Part shown: one piece after another, positions 12,401 to 24,400 of the stretch | How positions within the stretch are numbered: the first letter of the stretch is position 1 | Layout: each line of letters starts with the position of its first letter | Source: Pseudoscleropodium purum | Lineage: Eukaryota > Streptophyta > Bryopsida > Hypnales > Brachytheciaceae | Reading direction: 5' to 3' | DNA: 64,000 nucleotides | Assembly: GCA_963969395.1 (NCBI GenBank) | Contig: OZ017796.1 | Coordinates: forward strand, 33,904,243 to 33,968,242 | Program-made: the position numbers and the translations under genes | Notes under the pieces: generated by a model | What the model saw: only the letters and a program-made list of their open reading frames with translations | What the model was told of the DNA's origin: nothing | Database searches by the model: none

Positions 12401-13728
12401 GATATGGATGCCGTCCGCCCAGATCCTTCAGATGTGTTAGAAGAATACAGGTGAGTTGTTGACTTGAAGCTTTATTACGTAGTATTTATTTGCATGAAAT
12501 TGATGTTTGGTAAACTCGACGGCGCTGTGGAATTTAGCGTAGTGGAAAGGATAGTCTCGATCATAAGAGAAGATGCGCTTTGTCATCTTGAATGGCATTC
12601 AAGGGTGCGATGTTGTGGATTTAGAAGACCAGTTGTGATTATTTATTCTGGTCTTAGGCTTTTTTTAATATGGTGTATTTTAGTTTTAAAGCGTTCTTGC
12701 TGTTTGGTTAATCGATGCTTGTTTTAACTGAATTCTTCAAGAATTAAAGGGTGGATTTTGTGTGGGAGCAGGGTATCTTTTGCACTCCTACCTATTCGAA
12801 TTCATCTAGATCAACGCCACCTTGATTTCTGCAGCAAGTTTTTCTCTTCGCAGTTGAGTAGCCAAGGAACATTATCGGAGGAAAATTTAAATTTGTCCAG
12901 GGCATCTTCATTCAGCTCCAATCCCTCAGTCGGCTCCAATCTTACTGATTCACCTACGGAGCCTTTGTTACCTTTCTTCCAGGTACTTTGATGGCTTGTA
13001 TCTGTCCTAATTATGACTCACTGGTTTGATCTGTTATCCCCTTTTTTGGTATATACTTTTTGCGGTTATCTAATGAAAGGAGCTCTGATAGTGCAAGTTA
13101 CTGTTTTATCATAAACCTGCAATTTGATTGTGGCTTTTGAAGTGCGAATATCCATTTTGATGACGCCTTTCTGATCATCCACTCTCTTTGATGATTTATG
13201 ATGACAGATGTTTGAAGTGCTTCCATTCAACATTCGTGTGGATTATCTTCCTCGAAGAGTGGACCTAGCAGCTTTGAAAGCTGGCAATTATGCTGAACTT
13301 GTGAACTTGGTTCAGTGGAAGGTACTCTTTTTGCACTTGTGTCTGCTAAGATAGTATGTTTTTCTGCTTTCGTTCTACATACCGTCCTATGACCGTAATC
13401 AGGCTGACACTAAGTGAATGTTGTGCAGGGTATTGAGCTCCAGCTAAAACATGTAAAAGCTGCCGGAGTGCATGGGCTGAGCAGTTTCTCAAGGATTTTT
13501 CTGAATGAATGGCTACAAGATATTCTCCAAAACCAACTTTTCAAGTTTGTGCAGGGAGCGGGGCCCATTCGACCACTATATGCTGTGGGTTCTGGCGCTG
13601 CCAAGCTTGTAGTCTCGCCAGCACAGCATTATTTGAAACAGCACCATCTTCTGCATGAGATGCGGAAGAGTTTCAAACGAGTCTCTTCAATGTGCAAGAG
13701 GGAGAAACGAGACCCCAAACAGACATGA
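6493..13728 (+). CDS. ATG2: Autophagy-related protein 2 (ATG2), 12 exons
   Basis: ATG2 is a bridge-like lipid-transfer protein that works with ATG9 and ATG18/WIPI at the ER-phagophore contact to supply lipid for autophagosome growth. Exons by splice motif and phase: 6493-6660, 6825-7229, 7397-8016, 8187-8239, 8428-8576, 8853-10154, 10283-10984, 11353-12198, 12338-12450, 12772-12982, 13208-13321, 13429-13728; about 1660 residues. Residues 1-110 form the chorein-type N terminus ([18 protein letters not shown]; later [13 protein letters not shown]). Residues near 1168-1172 carry the family CHDTT motif followed by [12 protein letters not shown]. Residues about 1526-1640 match the C-terminal ATG2 domain ([50 protein letters not shown]). 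The start lacks about 12 residues found in angiosperm ATG2. The protein stops soon after HLLHEM, where angiosperm ATG2 continues for well over 100 residues. Family assignment is very secure; exon edges are predictions. Confidence 0.93.
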
Positions 13729-14400
13729 ATCGACTACCTGATTAAATGTACAATTGTGTAATGGTATCGAAAATATGTGGGGCAGGATATGGAGCCTGGC
13801 TTAGCATCCTCAGGGCATACCCTGCGGAGCTCTGCTGTTCACCAGTTCGGCTTTTTATAAGTTATTCGAGTTGCATAAGGTAAACATTGGTTCTCCAGGA
13901 TGATTTTCTGTCACTGTCTGAGCTATTTGTTCACGATAAATTGAGGAGGCATGCCAGCACGAGACTCATACAAAAAAACTAGTATTCGTCGAATTCATCG
14001 AATTTAGCAATTAATAGAGTTCAGTTTTTGTGCAGATTTGGCTATCGTTTGAGGCCGGAGCTGCAACACGACTATATTGAGGCTGCCGGCGGACTTGTTG
14101 GTTGTATAGGAATTAACAAAATTTAACAATTGTAACGTTACTAGCTGTACAGATTTTGTTCATCTTAGAAGCTACTACCAATTTTATTTATCTGTGAATA
14201 AAGCATATTGGTGCGCTAGGTATATTTCAGGTTGGAAACACTTGGCCTTGTTTCTTAGGGTATACTGTATAAGCGTTTTTTCGTCCTTTCTTTTAGCGAC
14301 GATACTTTCTGTTGGCCGTTGTGAAACCTTAAACCTAATTGTTGCACCCTTTGGTCCTTTTACTGATTGGGCTCATTTGTGACTTGAATAAGTGTCACAT
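13729..14400 (+). other. 3' UTR and downstream flank of ATG2
   Basis: Sequence of intermediate GC follows the stop codon, with AATAAA-like motifs (for example near 14195, 'gaataaagc'). No exon resembling the missing ATG2 C terminus was found. One short open stretch after an AG at about 13900 (reads DDFLSLSELFVHDKL) has no family match known to me. Confidence 0.45.
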
Positions 14401-15798
14401 AAATTTGTCCAAATAAGCATTTGAGCATTGTTTGTATTACTTAAGTGCCTTAGTTTTTTGTTTGGGGAGGCAGCCAATTGATAGAGGATTCTAGATTCCA
14501 TTACCATGTATATCTTGGATATTGAAAGAATATTCATCACTATTGTAAAGGTGCTTCTTGCAAAATGTTTGTGGTTTAGAGTTGCTATTTGTCATTGTGG
14601 ATAGTTTGTTGAATGCAATAGATTTCTTTTTCTTAGAGGGGTGTCTTTTAAAGATGACTTTCTCTTAACATGAAAAACAATAGAAGATATAGATTACTTT
14701 CATGTATCATAGATTCTTTTGCAATTGTAGGCCTACATTTGTAGTAGTGCTTGTTGTTACTTCTAATGATAAACATGTTGGATATTATAATAACTATCAT
14801 TCATATTGAAAAAATGTTTTATCGGTTTTGAATTTTTTTTTTTTTCAAGGTATATCAGTAAAGCTTTAACAGTCTTGCTTCCAATACAACAGGAATAGTG
14901 TCTCCAAGATGCATCACAAGCGTACAAAGATTTGTAAGAAAAGGAATCATATTGACTACCCATAGTAAAAACTTTGGAAATGTGATTATATTGAAATTAG
15001 GTAAACCTCATTTAAGCATATTAATTCAACATTCATCAAAATTTTCTCAACAAAAAAAATATTGGAATTGAAGTTAATTTTCATTAAACTCCAAAAATTT
15101 GTTTATGGCTTGACCTCCATTTTAAAAATTTGGTTAGAGTTCAAAGAGAAGTAAAGAAGTACATTTTCTAACTCTATCTAACTTGGTTATAATATTTGAG
15201 TGGGAACTAGTAGATTTTTTTATATGTTTTCTAGTGGATAGGTGATCTTGCAAGTAGAGTGACTACAAAAGGGATCAATTTGTTTGGATTGTTTTAGCTG
15301 TTTAGTTTCTCTTCATTTGCTATATATTTTGAAAACATAAGATTCACTTCAGTTGTCTAAAAAGCAATTTTTTCAAACTTTGTGTGATGTATGCCTGCAT
15401 TTTTCTATAATGCCATTTAGTATATATATTGTAGTCAATGTGAACAATGAAGTCCAAAATCTATAAGAACTATTTTTTAAGTTGTACTAATTGTGGTGTA
15501 TGCAAAGAGTTCTAATTGTGTACTTTGGAATATATATGTAATTTTTCTTGTTCAACTATACATATACTATTGTGTTTTGAATGAAGATAATGCTAAAACT
15601 TTAAATTTACACAAAGTAGCAAAAAAAAATCCTTCACCAATTATGAGTAAGTAGAGCCTTCATTTATTTGAGTCAAATTAGGAAATTAGAAAATTATAAG
15701 GGATTGTAACATAGGACATATTTTAATAATATCCCTACTTCAAGTATTCTCTAAATTGAGGAAGTTATGGAATTGTACAAAAAGGTATCATTATTAGG
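14401..15798. other. AT-rich spacer, no gene seen
   Basis: Low-complexity AT-rich DNA with no supported frame, RNA gene or element end. Confidence 0.5.
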
Positions 15799-16147
15799 TG
15801 TAGTCACTGCTAGACTAAAATGATTATTAGTATGGGTGAATAATTAGTTAGTATCAAAATTAGTATGACCAATCTTACAATGCCACCCATATACACTACA
15901 AATGCTACACCACCACTACAACCAATGTTGAATAGTATGTGATGAATAATTATTAGAAGAAAACTACATTAGTCTCAACAAAACCAATCTAATGTTTTTC
16001 TGTGATTTTCTGTTTTTAGTGCAAATTTATTGTTGGAAACAAGAAATCACAAAAAAAACATTAGATTGGTTTTGTTGAGACCAAAGCAGTTTTCTTCTAG
16101 TGAATTTAGACCATACTAAATATTAACCATTTTAGTGTAGTGATAAT
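15799..16147. repeat. Fold-back element with long inverted arms
   Basis: Two nested pairs of arms face each other. The inner pair, 15955-16016 and 16037-16098, matches over about 60 bp with few mismatches and shares the core CTCAACAAAACCAATCTAAT, around a 20-nt loop. The outer pair, about 15800-15836 and 16110-16147, shares 'actaaaatg' and 'tagtatgg'. The whole could fold into one long hairpin, as in a fold-back MITE or a small-RNA precursor. No coding frame is present. Confidence 0.6.
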
Positions 16148-18026
16148 CAATCATCATCAATTGACATTTCTACTTATGTAGGTCAATTAGGAGAGGATTC
16201 AACTATTATCAATAACACAATAAGCCAATATCACATTAGAACAAGATTAGACAATACCTATCAATCAATAAACTCCATGACTACCTTTTAAATAAACCTC
16301 ACAACTATCCAATAAAGATAAGAGTATGTAACACAAAGAATTCAAAGATGTTTCTTAATTGCATAATACAAAGTTCAACTATAGTGCTCACTCAACTTGT
16401 ACTGGGCAAGATTGAGGTTTTACATCATCTTGCCTTCAATATATACTATCACTATGTTTTAAAGTTTCTTCAAACAAAATCATGAGCCTCTAGTGGATAC
16501 TAAAAAATTGTAAAGGTTACTAAGAAGCTTCCAAAATTTGCATATCTAGTTTAGAAAAAACCAATTGAAGTATTCAAGGAGCCACATAAATGTTGTAGGA
16601 GTCCTTTAAAGATACTAAACAAATATACCTAACCTTCAATATCAACTTTAGGTACAAAGGCTCAGTATATTAGAAATCATGCTCAAATTTAAACCAAGTG
16701 TACAATGTATAACATTCAAATAGTTCAAGTGTTTCATGCCTTCACGCTTACAATGCATATTGTATTTATTACCTTAACCAATAAGCTAGCTCTATGGAAT
16801 TAATAACAAGGTATTCTTGTGAATTGCATTGTTAAGTATATCAATTCTTTAAAAGAAAGCAAGTAGTTGAATTTGATTTATTTTTTTGTTTTAAATTGCA
16901 CTACAGGTTTTGTTGATTGCACTAAAATTTGCAAGAGGTTAAATCTTGCATTCAAAGTGGGCCCAACAACCTAGATTTACCCTAGAAGAAAATGCTAAAT
17001 TTTTTTATTTTTTATAGAATTTTTTGTAAATTTTGAATTCAAAGATCTTATATTAGCTTGGAGAGGTCTAGAACATACCTTCAACACAACTCAAAATAGG
17101 ATTTTTTTTTTTTTACCTTTATCCTCTGAAAACCCAAAAATTACCCTATTGGGCCCACTTCAAATGCAAAATTTAACTTCCTACTTTAAATTTTGTTTTT
17201 GGGTATAATCAAAAACCCTTTGTTTCTTTCTTTTCTCCTATCATTTTATTTTTTTATACCCTAATAGTTCAGTTAATGGATATTTATAATAATTATCCAT
17301 TTTAAAATATGGATATTATCCAATTTAAATCTTAGGGTAAGTTGCATATATAAGGTAGGGAGTCCATTATAGACTATTTGATCAATGTATATATTTATAA
17401 TTACTAGGTTCACAATTTCATTATTTTTGCAAAAGAACAAAAAATCAAAATTTATTTCACATGTATTTCATTGGTCTTGTTTTTGAAAAAAAATGATACA
17501 TTATAGGTGGGAAAAGAAAAAACATATAGCTTTCCATTGTGGTTCTTATGAGGGACTATTCTTACCTTTTGGGAATCTAATGTGGCTGTCTTACTTCCCT
17601 ACATGGTTCCAATGGAAATCCAAAAGCACCCCTTTGTACAATGAAATAATGAATGAACATGTATAAGCCACATATAAAAGCTACATGTGTGAGTTCATTG
17701 ACTTCAATAAATAATGACTTTCCAATCCAATTCAAAAATTTTGAGTCCCAAATGTATACCAAATGTAATGTAAACTACATTAGTATAGAACAAAACCAAA
17801 TTGGATCCAAAAGTGGAAATTACAATTGGACTACAATCCATGATGGGTTTGCCTGCCTTAGCTTATGGTTTTTTTTTATAGCTTGACTATTTGGATGCTT
17901 GCATTGTCTTTGCTAATCTTCTACTTGTATAGTTTATAAGATTCTTGTGTTAGTACCAATTTCTAATGGATAATTTAGGTCTAATGCAAAAAAAGTCATG
18001 GTTCATAGAAATTTATTACATTGTGA
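16148..18026. other. AT-rich spacer, no gene seen
   Basis: No supported coding frame. The short plus-strand frame at 17653-17886 has AT-driven composition and no recognisable domain. No element ends were resolved. Confidence 0.5.
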
Positions 18027-19209
18027 TTAAAAAATCTTTATCTCCTAAGAGACCATTGCCTCTTGGGAAGACAAATGAAAATTTGGATAGGTTCCTATAA
18101 TCACAATTGGCATAATATTTCAAAAAATTTTCAATGATAGAAAAATACATTAACTTTTTAGAAATATAACTTGTACATTAGAAGATTTTTGGGGCCTCCA
18201 AATGCCTGTGAGTTATCACAACCTGCAAACGTAGGGTACAAGTTTGGTGCAGCAGTTTGACATGGCCAAGACCCTACCACGTCATTGACAAAAAAAAAAT
18301 TATTTTTTTATTTTTTTGCATTTGTAGACTAAAATTTTTTTATGAAAAAGAAAATTCTAATAGCTAGCCGTTCTTCTCGCTACGGGGAACAGGCCCCAAA
18401 CAGGCTTTTGGACCCACCAAAGCTCTTCTAATGTTTTAATTGATGCCTGGGAACAAAAGTTAAGTCATCTTGAGCACAAAAAATAATTTTCTGCTCATGA
18501 AAAAACTTTGAAATAAAATGTGTTTCTCACAAATTATATTTTAGTCTACATAGAAAGCTTTGATTCATTCCATTTGAATTATAGATGTGGATGTTATAGA
18601 GCATCTTGTTTCAAGGCAATCATAGCATCTCTTTAAGAATATAATATATTGGATTTATTTTTGAACTCAATTTTCATTATTTTTCCAAAAAAATAGTTCC
18701 ATAGATTTTTATTTTCTTGGTAGAACTATCTCACCATTGGGATTAATGTGTTTCAATTCCATCTTTGAGCTTTTAATATAAATTTAGTTTTTCTTTCTAT
18801 TTTGTACCTTCATCTACTTAATAATTTTTTGAAAAAATGAAAATCAAACGCATGTTCTTTCAATTTTCCTAAACCCTCAACTCAATTCTTTAATAAAAAT
18901 TTATAAAGTCAACATGTGTAGTGCAAAATAATTATGTTAAGAGGGTTCATAGTCTTTTAATCTAGTCATTGAAGGTGTCTAAAATATGTTTTTTTCATTT
19001 TAAATGCAAATATCTTACAATCTATGTAGTTAAAGTATCTAAAATTTCTCTGGCACATTTTCATACTAATTTAGTGTATGATCCTACAGAGAGATGTTTT
19101 TAAAAAAATAATATTATTTTTCTTTTTGCAATAGAAATGAAAATTTTGAATGGTTTTTGATAAAAAAAAACAAAAAATAGCCTTAGTTCTTTGGTTTTTT
19201 AGGGCTTAA
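18027..19209 (+). mobile_element. TTAA-flanked element, family B copy 2, with nested MITE
   Basis: Homologous to 1435-2332: it shares the 'ctcttgggaagacaaatg' block, the 'gatgcctgggaacaaaagtt' block and the 'tttgattcattccatttg' block. The right end reads TTTAGGGC-TTAA, and its TTAA overlaps a further TTAA-CCCCTAAA at 19206-19217, as if another element end abuts it. The left end is eroded. Removing the nested MITE (18176-18433) leaves about 925 bp, close to the 898 bp of copy 1. Confidence 0.5.
18176..18433 (+). mobile_element. Short MITE with CATTAGAAGA inverted ends, copy 1
   Basis: This 258-bp segment starts CATTAGAAGA and ends TCTTCTAATG, a perfect 10-bp inverted repeat. It interrupts the family B element: in copy 1 of that family the flanks are continuous (around 1567-1595). 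Its interior is GC-richer than the host, with blocks such as 'gtgagttatcacaacct', 'agaccctaccacgtcatt' and 'cggggaacaggcc'. These recur, inverted, at 62908-63206. The superfamily is not clear, as no target duplication was resolved. Confidence 0.65.
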
Positions 19210-20387
19210 CCCCTAAATAATCATAAGGCCACCACATGGCTTTTGCAACTACATTTGTAGAGAATTTGATATGTTAAACTCATTTACAACTTTTGAACAA
19301 TAAATAGATACTAAATGATTTATTCCACTGAATCCATTGGTACAATCCAATTGAAAAATGATCAAGTATGCTATTTTTGGTGAATTTTTGGAGAACAAAG
19401 AAGATACCATGGGCTATCACTTCACACCCTCATATCTTTATTTCTACACCTCTAAATTATTTGAAAAAAATTACAGATCAATCTCTCAATGCTATGTATC
19501 AAAGGAAAAAAAATAAAAGTTTTTGGAGTACTTTTCAGCATTTCAATTTCAACATTTCAGTTTCAGGGTATGTAGAAAGTACTACATAACCAAACATCTT
19601 TCATCAATCTTGTCAACTATGGCATTTTCTCAAAAATTGTGCAATTTCGTTGATCTTTTTTCAGAGGAAAGCTATATAAGTCTTCTTTCATTTCAATGAT
19701 GGCGATCATCAAAATTATTCCACACAAACAAGGAACCAACTTGTTACAAGAGCTAATCAAGAAAACAAAAGTTGTACTCAAATACCCTTGGTCCTTTACA
19801 TGTTAAGGCTAAAGCCTCTATACTATGGTCAAAGTTTAATATGACTCCGTAAATACAATGTATATTTTTCATGAATTAAATCACATATTTTCTACACTTT
19901 ATTAATTCATTAATTTTTTATTAAATTGAATATTATTGCAAAACTAAAAAATTAATTTAAATAAATACAATCAAACCTCTCTATGAACATTGCATCACAA
20001 AACAAATTGGCTTCTAAATGTCTTCTCACATGTGTTCATCATTTGATATGCTAACTATTTGTGCAATTACTCCACATTACCAACACAGGTTCCAAGGATA
20101 TATACAAAATGTGCAATTATAGAGCGATGGAGTCATAGTAATGCATTGCACAATTTGAAACTTGTCCCATGCCACAATTTATTGTCTGATTTTAAATGAT
20201 TACAACAACATATAATGATACAAGAGGTTCTACGTAGAAGTTTTCATTTGATATGCCTCAATATTTGTTTGGTATATGGTGTATTTTATGTTTAAAATAT
20301 ATACACTATTAGTCAAAATAAAACTGTCTATATTTGTTGTGAATGAAAAGAAAAGGTGCTTCAATGACATTCCTTTTCAAGTACATT
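19210..20387. other. AT-rich repeat-derived spacer
   Basis: The first bases read CCCCTAAA after a TTAA, suggesting the left end of another TTAA element whose right end was not found. The rest shows no gene. Confidence 0.4.
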
Positions 20388-21300
20388 TTATCCCCTAAAA
20401 GTTTCTTGACTATGTTTTCACAAAAATGCTCCAAAATTGTTATTCTAGTACAAGTTTGAAAAAAGAATTTTAACATCATATAATTTTAAATAATTTAAGT
20501 TTTTAGGATCTTGTAATAAGATAATTTGAAAAGATGTGGAAAAAATTTCAAAAATTTCCTCCCTTAGATTGCAAGATATTAGCGTTTGAATTGATAGGAA
20601 GTCTTCTTTTGGCACTACAAAAAATCACGTAGTTGCACTTCACAAGGTCACATTTGTATGAAAAAATGTCCAAAATGGTTGCAACTCTTTGGATTCATTC
20701 TTCAAGGCAAGTTGGCTACATGCTCAAAAATTTCAAATCATTTGGAATTGTGCAACATATAGGAAAAAAATAGTAAGTGGAAAGAAATAAAGAATGAGTA
20801 AAAATATAAAATTGTCAATAATTTAGTTATGGAATCAAAAATGCCAATTCCAATGATTGCAATGTTGTAATAAGAAATCTACATCCTATGGTATTGTTTT
20901 TTCCAAAAATATTGAAAATTGAGTTAAATAAAGGACTTCAAAGTTTATTATAGAGTAGAGAATCCATGACTACCCACAAAATAAAAATCCTCATAACTTT
21001 CATTTCATTGATAAAAATGAAACAATTCAAAGTTTTTCATGTATATATAAATTTATAGAACCAATATCAAATTTTTATTTCTGAAAAAAGTGATTTTTTT
21101 TATCTACCTAGGCTACCTAAGTTGAAAAAAAAAAAACATTTTGCATCATAACTTTTCACTTGTATACTCAAATTAATTTAAATTTTGTAGTCATGGAAGA
21201 TATTCCTTGTCCACACCTTGTAAAATTTCAGCTTAAATAAGTCAAATCTCTACTCACATGCACCAACCTCAAAAATAGTATGTTTCCAAAAAAAACAAGG
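20388..21300 (+). mobile_element. TTAA-type element, family A, degenerate copy
   Basis: The left end reads TTAT-CCCCTAAAAG (one change from TTAA). Interior blocks match the element at 22316-23235 in order: 'tgactatgttttcac', 'aaaatgctccaaaattgt', 'caaatcatttggaattgt', 'atagtaagtggaaagaaa' and 'gatattccttgtccacacc'. The right end is eroded, so its limit is approximate. Confidence 0.55.
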
Positions 21301-21639
21301 CTATCTATATCTTTAAAAAATGTGTGACATAACCACTAAACAAACTCTTTACTCTAAGATTACATTGGAGAGGTTGGAATTCCTCAGTAAATGATCACTT
21401 CAAGTTGATTTCAATTACAAAATTTGTTGTTGATACCTACTTGGATAAGTAAGCTTATAAATTAATTAAGGTTAGTATCCCTTTCTATTTCACTACAACA
21501 AATTATGAAATGTTTCAAATCATCATGAAAGTCTCCTTTCAAGTATACAACAAGTATATAAAAGGCACATATGACACTATTACATTACTACTAAAAACAT
21601 GACCATGTAGACTAAACTCTAATTCCTTTAAGCTTAGAT

Positions 21640-22315
21640 GTTCAAGTTTGAAGCAATGTATGAACATAAAATGTATACCAAGCTAAACAAAAATGCATTT
21701 TTTCATCTATCAATTTTCTTGAAGATTCTTGTATTAGTTCATTAATATTTGTGAGGTGTAGATTTTGAAGACTTTACTTTGCAAATATTCTATAATTTAA
21801 AATATATTAGGAGGTTTGGCTAGAAAAAAACACTTTTTTGAGTTAAAAAAATGTCACTTCAAAAACGACTTGAATAAATACCACATTTAACTACTTTTGG
21901 ACTATTTAATAATTTATGAACTATACATCAATAGATTCCCTAATGTTTATATAGATCTCTGGATGTTTTGTATTGATCTTCCAATGTTTTGTATTATCTT
22001 TCGGTGACCATTTTTTTTCCTCATGGTGACCAATATTAATTTTGGACTTTCAAAAGTCCAAAAATAGTTAAATGTGACATATAAGAAAATAAAATAAAAA
22101 TATTCAAAAACCACTATGATAAGAACCTAAGATTTTGAACTTAAAAACAATTCTATAAAAATTGCAAATATTCAAATTTATAGTGGGATATAAAATAAAT
22201 TTTCATTTTTTGACTTCAAATTCTATTTAAAAAAAATATTTAGTGTATTAGTTGATCTAATTGTATGGATACGATCTATGGATCATATTTGACAACTATT
22301 TTTTGAGGGTCATCA
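21640..22315 (-). repeat. Dispersed repeat, family D, interrupted at a TTAA
   Basis: The segment at about 22120-22319 matches the inverse of about 59578-59800, sharing blocks such as 'ttgatctaattgtatgga' and 'gatcatattt'. The match runs up to a TTAA where element A begins (22316). The left part also resembles the inverse of about 59880-60010 but is less clear, so the left limit is approximate. Confidence 0.45.
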
Positions 22316-23235
22316 TTAACCCCTAAAGTTCTTTGACTATGTTTTCACCAAAAATGCTCCAAAATTGTCATTTTTAGGACAAGTATAAAAAAATTTAGGA
22401 CAAATTCAACCGTAGGATCTTGTAGTATGGTAATTTTAGAAGATGTGGAAAAAATTTAAGAAATTTTCAGTTAATAGATTACAAAATATTAGCATTTGAA
22501 TAGTCAAAAAGCTTTTTTTTGGCCCTACAAGAATCAGGCAATTGCACTTCACTAGGTCACATTTGTATGAAAAAATGTCAAAAATGGTTGCAACTCTTTG
22601 AATTCATTCTCCAAGGCAAGTTGGATGCATGCTTGAAAATTTTCAAATCATTTGGAATTGTACAACATATAGAAAAAATATAGTAAGTAGAAAGAAATAG
22701 AGAATGAATCAAAATACTAAATTGTTAATAGTTTAGTTATAGAATTGAAAAATACCAATTCCAATGGTTGTAAAGTTGTAATAAACAATCTTCACCTAAT
22801 TTTTTTTTTTAAATTCCAAAAATATTGAAAATTGAGTCCAATAGAGAACTTCAAAGTTTAATTTGGAGTAGAGAATCTATGACCACCTGCAAAGTAAAAC
22901 ACCTCATAACTTTTGACTCATTGATCAAAATGGAATGATTCAAAGCTTTCTATGTATATATAAATCTAGAAAATTAATTTCAAATTTGGGTTTTTGAAAA
23001 AAATTATTTTTTTCAAATATGCCCGGACTACCCGAGTTGAGAAACAAACTACATATTAGGCTATAACTTTTGACTCCTATTTATATATGTCCTGAAATTT
23101 AGTGCATAAGAAAGATATTCCTCGTCCACACCTTCTATCAAAATTTGGACCAAAAACATAGAAATCTCTAGTCACACGCACTTGTCTAAAATTTCTATGT
23201 TGCCAAAAAATATAGTTTGATCCTTTAGGGGTTAA
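22316..23235 (+). mobile_element. TTAA-flanked non-autonomous element, family A, intact ends
   Basis: A 920-bp unit begins TTAA-CCCCTAAAG and ends CTTTAGGGG-TTAA, so the ends form an inverted repeat of at least 9 bp inside TTAA duplications. Further copies are at 20388-21300, 56302-57195 and (inverted) 62567-63799. No transposase frame is present. The end structure is that of piggyBac-type elements. The left flank is another repeat whose uninterrupted copy has a TTAA at the matching point, so this looks like a genuine TTAA-targeted insertion. Confidence 0.68.
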
Positions 23236-24400
23236 GAGTCTATCACATACTCATTTTAGGACCACTTGAGGTTCATTTTATACCTAATTATAGGGTCCAT
23301 TTGAAGAGGACGGGTGCTTCTAGAGCATACTACTATAATGGATTTGCTTACCTTATGCCCCCAAGAGACTTTCACTTATTCTAAGGATTGGAGTTGGCTG
23401 AGGTGCCGTATAAGACAATTTCTCTAAGTGTTTATTGGAGGGCTCCCCTCTCAAGGACGCAAAAGGGCCTGCCTGCCTCACTCACTCATTGGTAAACAAC
23501 AGTGTTATGACACAAAGTGATAGCAGCTACTTAGCGTGTAGAATAAGCTTAGTAGCAATGAGTCAAGCTTACACAGCTGGTGGCAGTCTGATGTGACATT
23601 ACACCAAAACCATCTTGAAGAGGTCAAACGAACTTAGCCTCGATTCCACAGAGCCAGACACAGAAAAGGAGAAAAAAAGGCTGAGCTGAGGGATGGGACC
23701 GACACCCACCTGAACGCATCACCAAGTTGATTTGCGCAACACATGATGAGTTTCAGTGTTTTGGCCTCGATCGTGTTGCTGCGTGAGACACTAATTTGCC
23801 TCGGGATTCACAACCAATGATGATTGCATTGCAAAGAAAGAGATGTCGACTCTTGTATACACATGTCTTATTTATCTTCAAGTTTCTTTGTTTTTTGTAC
23901 GACAGATCGACGACGTTGATAAAGGAACAGACATTTACAAACATTCGATCACCCACCCACCCACCCCAAAAAGAACAATTCCGCGTTGACGCCAACGCCG
24001 ATCGATAGCTTCATCACTCCGATCAAGATTGCAAATTACACTGCAGCCTCGGGAACTAAATCGATACTATAAGTTAAAGAATCTGGCTGTGGCGACGGAC
24101 CGTGTCAAATCATCCTTGACGTAGTCCAACTTGGAATTGCGAGCCCATCCTAGGAACTGTAGAGACTAGAGAGTGGCAGTCTACAAGCAATACCGTATCA
24201 CTGGAGTGACTGGAATCTGTGCAGTTCGGGGGACAACTAAGGTGGAGGCACCAATTACCAACCACGCTCAGTACCCAACGTGGAAGAGGTGGTAATTCCA
24301 ACCTTAGGCTGGATCTGCCAGTTCTGAAGCTTAAAATTTGTTTTTTTCTGTCCTTTTCAAGTTTGCAACCAATAAGGTTATGACTCATTACCTATAGTAA
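23236..24400. other. GC-richer low-copy stretch, function unknown
   Basis: Composition is more balanced than in the flanking repeats and no repeat family was recognised. Frames at 23753-23995 (-), 23796-24008 (+) and 24110-24388 (-) are short, overlap on opposite strands and match no domain I know. It may hold a non-coding transcript, a gene remnant or a regulatory region; nothing in the sequence decides. Confidence 0.35.
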
